This document shows positions 6,711-9,896 of a stretch of DNA of 9,896 nucleotides, piece after piece. The stretch lies in contig CAYIWD010000022.1 in NCBI GenBank assembly GCA_964367055.1, forward strand, positions 1-9,896. The letters are read 5' to 3'. Origin of the DNA: UM-FILTER-39-64 sp964367055. GTDB taxonomy: Bacteria; Patescibacteriota; Minisyncoccia; UBA6257; UBA9933. The first letter of the stretch is position 1; every line of letters begins with the position of its first letter. The notes below the pieces were generated by a model. That model ran no database searches. It had not been told where the DNA came from and saw nothing but the letters and a program-made list of their open reading frames with translations. Both the position numbers and the translations under genes were made by a program.

Positions 6711-7786
6711 ATTGATAAATTTCCTCGGGCTTTTAATGCGTATTTTTTAGCCTGTAAATGATTAAAGTAGCCAGCTACGGCAATCATCGCCGCGTTATCG
6801 GTGCAGAATTTTTTTGCCGGAAGAATTGCTTCAATTCTCAATTCTTCATTTTTAATTCTTAATTTCAAATTTTTCCTTAAGGAAAAATTTGATGCTACGC
6901 CGCCAGAAAGAATTATTGATTTGGCGGAAAATTCTTTAGCCGCTTTTAGGGTTTTACTAATTAATACATCAAAGCTAGCGGCTTGAAAAGAGGCGGCTAT
7001 GTCTGTTTTTAGTTTATAGCTTTTAGTTTTTGGCTCGTGGTCGCGAAGATAGTATAAAACTGATGTCTTTAACCCCGAAAAGCTGAAATCATAATTTTTT
7101 TGATTAAGCATCGGTCGGGGAAAATTTATAGCACAAGAGTCGCCTATCTTGGCTAATTTTTCAATTTCCGGACCACCAGGATAAGGGAGCCTCAATAATC
7201 TCGCCACCTTATCAAAGCATTCGCCAGCCGCGTCATCTCTGGTTTCACCAAGTTTTTTATAGTGAATTATATCTTTCATTAAAAGCAGAGTCGTATGCCC
7301 GCCGCTAACAATCAAAGCCACAACCGGAAATTCAATCTTACGAGGCTTAGCCTCGTAAGACTCGTAAGATTGTCTAAGCCAATTGCTGTAGAGATGGCCA
7401 TCAAGATGACTCACCCCGATTAATTTAATTTCTTTATTCCCTAATTTCCTAATTTCTTTATATATTTCCTTAGCGAAATTTATACCAGTCCATAAGGCTG
7501 GTTCTAAGCCCGGCCCAACAGTTACTGCAATTAAATCGACACTCTTTAATCTTTGGACGTCTGACGTCCTTATATTAAAAACTTTCCGGAACAGAATAGG
7601 TAAGTTGCGTAGATGTTCTCGCTTAGCTAAATTCGGCACCACGCCGCCATAGGGCCTATGAATTTTTATCTGCGAAGCTACTAAGTTTTCCAAAATTTTA
7701 AAATGCGGATTATTTAAGCTGCCCCTTGCTTCCACCAAAGCAATGGCTGTCTCATCACAACTTGTTTCAATAGCCAAAATCTTCAT
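6707..7786 (-). CDS. tsaD: tRNA N6-threonylcarbamoyladenosine transferase TsaD (Kae1/Qri7/YgjD family)
   Basis: TsaD transfers the threonylcarbamoyl group to A37 of ANN-decoding tRNAs and works in the cytoplasm with TsaB, TsaE and TsaC, none of which is in the window. Family motifs are all present: the ASKHA N-terminus IETSCDETAIALVE (6-19), YGGVVPNLAKREH (46-58), GPGLEPALWTG, the metal-binding HLDGH (H127, H131), LIVSGGHTTLLL (158-169), DDAAGECFDKVARLL, PYPGGPEIEKLA, FSFSGLKTS, GGVASN and CTDNAAMIA (metal ligand D330). Length is 359 aa against 337 in E. coli. The excess sits between motifs, at about 71-79, 110-121, 138-150, 250-261 and 305-318, and each site is encoded by palindromic or tandem DNA listed separately. 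Catalytic residues are untouched, so function is probably retained. ATG 7786 has a weak AGG (TTAGGTAGTT) just upstream. It appears to be the first gene after a terminator and the head of the tsaD-rodA-mltG-rpoBC run. Confidence 0.97.
   Translation of the reverse strand: MKILAIETSCDETAIALVEARGSLNNPHFKILENLVASQIKIHRPYGGVVPNLAKREHLRNLPILFRKVFNIRTSDVQRLKSVDLIAVTVGPGLEPALWTGINFAKEIYKEIRKLGNKEIKLIGVSHLDGHLYSNWLRQSYESYEAKPRKIEFPVVALIVSGGHTTLLLMKDIIHYKKLGETRDDAAGECFDKVARLLRLPYPGGPEIEKLAKIGDSCAINFPRPMLNQKNYDFSFSGLKTSVLYYLRDHEPKTKSYKLKTDIAASFQAASFDVLISKTLKAAKEFSAKSIILSGGVASNFSLRKNLKLRIKNEELRIEAILPAKKFCTDNAAMIAVAGYFNHLQAKKYALKARGNLSI
6831..6865. repeat. AT-rich mini-repeat inside tsaD (encodes LKLRIKNEELRI)
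   Basis: On the minus strand the stretch is built from alternating AAATTAAGAATT and AATGAAGAATTGAGAATT units. It is read in frame as KNLKLRIKNEELRI, residues about 305-318. Family members have a short variable helix here between GGV(A/S)xN..LR and the CTDN motif. Low-complexity strings of the type LKxKNEELRI are, to my knowledge, typical of simple-sequence repeats that recur in many bacterial genomes rather than of TsaD itself. It runs directly into the 28-bp palindrome. Confidence 0.6.
6865..6892. repeat. Perfect 28-bp palindrome inside tsaD
   Basis: The half-site TCAAATTTTTCCTT (6865-6878) is followed directly by its exact reverse complement (6879-6892), with no spacer, centred on TTAA. 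The next flanking pair (T6864, T6893) does not match. It encodes SNFSLRKNLK on the minus strand, at and just after the conserved GGVASN turn. A spacerless 28-bp perfect palindrome inside a coding region is far beyond what this base composition would give by chance. Confidence 0.9.
7007..7029. repeat. 14-bp-period direct repeat inside tsaD (encodes KTKSYKLKT)
   Basis: TTTTAGTTT occurs at 7007-7015 and again at 7021-7029. On the minus strand it reads AAACTAAAAGCTATAAACTAAAA and encodes KTKSYKLKT, residues about 253-261, in the linker between FSFSGLKTS...LRD and the DIAASFQ helix. This loop varies in length in the family. Confidence 0.55.
7333..7372. repeat. Nested palindromic element inside tsaD
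   Basis: The outer arms CAATCTTACGAG (7333-7344) and CTCGTAAGATTG (7361-7372) are exact reverse complements. An inner, partly overlapping pair, TCTTACGAGGC (7336-7346) and GCCTCGTAAGA (7350-7360), is also exact around a 3-nt loop. The right arm contains CTCGTAAGA twice in tandem (7352-7360 and 7361-7369). The element is read on the minus strand as QSYESYEAKPRKI (residues about 139-151), between the HLDGH metal site and EFPVVALIVSGGH, where E. coli TsaD has a shorter link. It is the clearest in-frame inserted element in the window. Confidence 0.88.
7440..7455. repeat. Tandem CCTAATTT repeat inside tsaD
   Basis: CCTAATTT is repeated exactly at 7440-7447 and 7448-7455, within a longer stretch (about 7425-7470) made of AATTTC/AATTTCCT-like words. 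On the minus strand it encodes KEIRKLGNKEIK, residues about 110-121, between GPGLEPALWTG..FA and the IGVSHLDGH motif, where E. coli has a segment about six residues shorter. Confidence 0.55.
7555..7569. repeat. 15-bp palindrome inside tsaD (GGACGTC-T-GACGTCC)
   Basis: Seven-bp exact arms surround a single T, and each arm contains GACGTC. It is read on the minus strand as RTSDVQ, residues 73-78, in the variable stretch before VDLIAVTVGPG that is about four residues longer than in E. coli TsaD. On its own it is short enough to be chance; I list it because four similar cases occur in the same gene. Confidence 0.5.
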
Positions 7787-7795
7787 AACTACCTA

Positions 7796-7801
7796 AGTAT
7801 A
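7796..7801 (-). promoter_or_regulatory. Possible -10 element for the tsaD operon
   Basis: TATACT on the minus strand matches five of six bases of the bacterial -10 consensus and lies nine nt before the tsaD ATG, just beyond the terminator. A start site at the usual distance would fall within a few nt of the ATG, giving a leaderless or very short-leader transcript. No good -35 box is visible (the DNA at that distance is part of the terminator), so this is a weak call. Confidence 0.3.
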
Positions 7802-7804
7802 AAC

Positions 7805-7837
7805 AAAAAAGACGGGGAAAAGAATTGCCCCGTCTTT
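7805..7837 (-). terminator. Rho-independent terminator of the surface-protein gene
   Basis: On the minus strand AAAGACGGGG (7837-7828) pairs perfectly with CCCCGTCTTT (7817-7808) around a 10-nt loop, and the T tract continues to 7805. The stem starts 15 nt after the TAG of the surface-protein gene and ends 18 nt before tsaD. In the plus direction only three T follow, so termination is mainly of minus-strand transcription. Confidence 0.92.
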
Positions 7838-7852
7838 GCGCTATTCATATTT

Positions 7853-9896
7853 CTAAAACCTCGGTAGTATTTCTCTTAGCCAAGGAATAAAACCAACTGA
7901 AACAGTGGTGGACCAAGCGTTAGAGCCGCCGGGGCCAGAACAACTTAAAATATAAGTAGTAGTATTAGTAGGCTGGGCCTGCTTGGAGTCGGAAACCGGA
8001 TTAACGGAACCGATGCCGTGGTCAATAGAACAAGTATCTGTATTTTGGCAAACCCAATTTAAACTAGATGACTGAGGCAAAATAATACTTGTCGGGTCAG
8101 CGTAAAAAGTACAATTTGGAGGCGACGGGGGTGCTAAATTAAACGTAGCCGTAACATTTCTGCCCTGAGTCATTAAAACCATGCAGGTGCCGGTGCCCGA
8201 ACAACCTTCTCCTGACCAACCGACAAATGTAGAACCGGACTGAGGCACAGCGGTTAAAGTCACCGACGTGTCGGGAAAATAAGTTGCGGTTTGACTTGGA
8301 CACGCTGGACCGCAGTTTATGCCGGCGGGGTTACTGGTCACTGTGCCTAAACCAAAGCCAGATTTGATAACCTTGAGAGCATATTTATTATATAGCTGAG
8401 TCGTTGGAATAATCTCTTTGGGGGTTTGCAGGGAGCTCCATTTGAGCTGGGCAACAGCATCGCCGCCATTTTCATAATATTCCATTTTAATATTGTATTT
8501 TGTGCCAGCGGTTAGGGGAATATAAGCACTCTGCCACTCGGTCGCCCCCTGATCAATCCATTGGTCAATCACTAAAACATTATTGACCCATAATCTGACG
8601 CCGTCGTCGGTTCTGGTGTAGAAGGTATAGGCTTCTGAACAGCGGGGCTCTACCTTGCCTTCCCATAGGACAGAAAATTCGTCCGGGCCATTGGCGCGGT
8701 TAGTGCCTAAAACCATATCAGCCGGATCAAAATTAATCGTTGCATCGGTATATTGATTAATATACGTATCAAAGTTCATCCCATCATAATATTTACCGGT
8801 CAGGCCATCGCCGGAACCGGGAGAAATACAAGAAGGAGGATTAACGACATTTAAGACCTCCGAATCATTGCCCCAACCAGAGGCCCCAAAAATAGTAATC
8901 GTCCCTGGTGCTTGACCAATAGCCAAGCCATCATGACCATAACAAGAGGCATCTGACGATCCAGCGTTATTGCATATTTTTGCAATACCCGGGTTTGAAG
9001 AAGACCATGTTGTATAATCTGTAACAATATAATTTGGAGGGTAGCCCCCAACATTATAATATGCTACGTATTGCACCTCTTCTCCAACATAAATTGTATT
9101 GCCCGAAATTAATCTGCCCAGAGTAGTGTATTGACTCCTAGAGATCCAAAAAGAATAAGATGGGACGCCGACGCTAACAGGAATATCCCGAGAACAATTG
9201 ACTACGCCAGTATCAGTCGCCGTAATAGTCGTATTACCGCTACCTTGGGGATCAATAATTACTGAAGGACCATCACTCGGCGGATATGGCGTGAAATTGG
9301 CAATCCCGGCATGCCCGCCTGACCAGGAAACCGAACCAACCGCGTTTAAAGCGGTTATCTGTTGTGGAGAAGAAAGCTCAGAGGCAAAATTAATAGAAGA
9401 CGGATTAACGGTTAAGTTGCAAGAAGGAGGGGCGCAAGTGCCGCCGCAATTGGAATCATTGGGAAAGTTTGTGCCGGAAGTATCAACAACACAAGAAGAA
9501 CCGCTGCATTTATAATAAAGAGTAACGCCGCTGGGATTAACTGTAATTGTGACACTATCGGATATTGTCCCGCCTCCGCTTTTATCGCAGGTGATTGAAT
9601 AAGTATAAGTTCCAACAGGAATATTATCTAAATTTCCGCCGGAATCATTGCCGCCCAAAGTTGATTTGGCGCCATCCCATCCCTGGCCAGTGCCGTTGCA
9701 GTTGATTAGTTGAGAAGAATTAGTGGTTGTCCAAGATACGGTTAGATTTGCAGGAGCGTTTACGTTGGGAGGATTATCAGAGCCGTTAACCTTAAGGTCA
9801 ACAGTAGGAGGCGGTGGAGGAGGCGCGCAATCAGCGTCTGTGCTGCATGTATCAGCGCCAGCACCAGCTACTACTACGCAGGCATTACCGGAACAT
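7853..9896 (-). CDS. Secreted multidomain surface protein with PA14 and Ig-like domains (C-terminal part, start outside window)
   Basis: The frame is open from the right edge (first full codon at 9895) to TAG 7853-7855, giving 680 residues without the N-terminus or any signal peptide. By fragment residue, two cysteine modules of the form CSGxxCV...C...CAPP lie at about 1-25 and 127-159, the first followed by a six-proline linker. Ig-like segments are at about 31-119 and 160-245, and a BIG2-like segment is at about 246-351. A PA14 domain at about 362-502 (nt about 8390-8812) shows GLTGKYYDGMNF, FYTRTDDGVRLWVNNVLVID and GTKYNIKMEYYENGGDAVAQLKW. A divergent InlB B-repeat-like domain is at about 506-586 (VTLTAVPQSGSTFVGWSGEGC) and a last Ig-like domain at about 592-668. 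The end is a 12-residue tail, FIPWLREILPRF. PA14 domains often bind glycans, so attachment or matrix binding is plausible but unproven. Many paired cysteines suggest disulfides outside the cell. No catalytic site is recognised. G+C appears higher than in rodA/mltG. A TTG at 9656-9658 is an internal codon, not the start. Confidence 0.9.
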   Translation of the reverse strand, partial: CSGNACVVVAGAGADTCSTDADCAPPPPPPTVDLKVNGSDNPPNVNAPANLTVSWTTTNSSQLINCNGTGQGWDGAKSTLGGNDSGGNLDNIPVGTYTYSITCDKSGGGTISDSVTITVNPSGVTLYYKCSGSSCVVDTSGTNFPNDSNCGGTCAPPSCNLTVNPSSINFASELSSPQQITALNAVGSVSWSGGHAGIANFTPYPPSDGPSVIIDPQGSGNTTITATDTGVVNCSRDIPVSVGVPSYSFWISRSQYTTLGRLISGNTIYVGEEVQYVAYYNVGGYPPNYIVTDYTTWSSSNPGIAKICNNAGSSDASCYGHDGLAIGQAPGTITIFGASGWGNDSEVLNVVNPPSCISPGSGDGLTGKYYDGMNFDTYINQYTDATINFDPADMVLGTNRANGPDEFSVLWEGKVEPRCSEAYTFYTRTDDGVRLWVNNVLVIDQWIDQGATEWQSAYIPLTAGTKYNIKMEYYENGGDAVAQLKWSSLQTPKEIIPTTQLYNKYALKVIKSGFGLGTVTSNPAGINCGPACPSQTATYFPDTSVTLTAVPQSGSTFVGWSGEGCSGTGTCMVLMTQGRNVTATFNLAPPSPPNCTFYADPTSIILPQSSSLNWVCQNTDTCSIDHGIGSVNPVSDSKQAQPTNTTTYILSCSGPGGSNAWSTTVSVGFIPWLREILPRF

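Noticed and set aside
9198..9515. Plus-strand open frame of 105 codons opposite the surface-protein gene
   Set aside because: It is a shadow of the cysteine- and Ig-encoding minus-strand frame, with no ribosome binding site and no family resemblance.
9656..9658. TTG as the start of the surface protein (601 aa)
   Set aside because: The frame is open for another 79 codons to the window edge, and those residues continue the same Ig-like domain and contain a second copy of the cysteine module, so the true start is outside the window.
1..9896. tRNA, rRNA, CRISPR arrays, insertion sequences or phage genes
   Set aside because: No cloverleaf-like segment, no regularly spaced repeats with unique spacers, and no transposase, integrase or phage motif was found. 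The repeats present are short palindromes or low-copy tandem units.

Overview
The window looks like a chromosomal fragment of a Patescibacteria/CPR bacterium, most likely Parcubacteria-like. This is an inference from short housekeeping proteins (a roughly 1,050-residue RpoB without the large E. coli insertions), the wording of the RpoB/RpoC sequences, AT-rich DNA, and a large cysteine-bearing surface protein with PA14 and Ig-like domains of a type common in that group. TGA is used as a normal stop (tsaD and rodA both end in it), which argues against the lineages that read UGA as glycine. Every gene I can support lies on the minus strand, so reading order runs from high to low coordinates.

Layout in transcription order. 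From the right edge to 7853 is the C-terminal 680 residues of a secreted multidomain surface protein whose start lies outside the window. It is closed by a strong intrinsic terminator at 7805-7837. A tight five-gene run follows: tsaD (tRNA t6A synthesis), rodA (peptidoglycan polymerase), mltG (endolytic murein transglycosylase), rpoB and the first 433 codons of rpoC. tsaD/rodA overlap by 4 nt and rodA/mltG overlap by about 8 nt. mltG/rpoB are separated by about 40-60 nt, and rpoB/rpoC by 95 nt that hold a palindromic repeat. No terminator is visible after tsaD, so cell-wall elongation genes and the core RNA polymerase genes may be co-transcribed. The usual rplKAJL genes are not directly upstream of rpoB.

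The most unusual signal is in tsaD. Between its conserved motifs the gene carries at least five short palindromic or tandem DNA repeats, all read in frame as hydrophilic extra residues. They include a perfect 28-bp palindrome and a nested palindrome with 12-bp and 11-bp arms. A related-looking structure, a 46-bp imperfect palindrome around an EcoRI-like core beside a 10-bp-period tandem repeat, fills the rpoB-rpoC gap. This suggests a genome in which small palindromic elements settle in intergenic gaps and in tolerant loops of essential genes. I found no RNA genes, CRISPR arrays, insertion sequences or phage genes.
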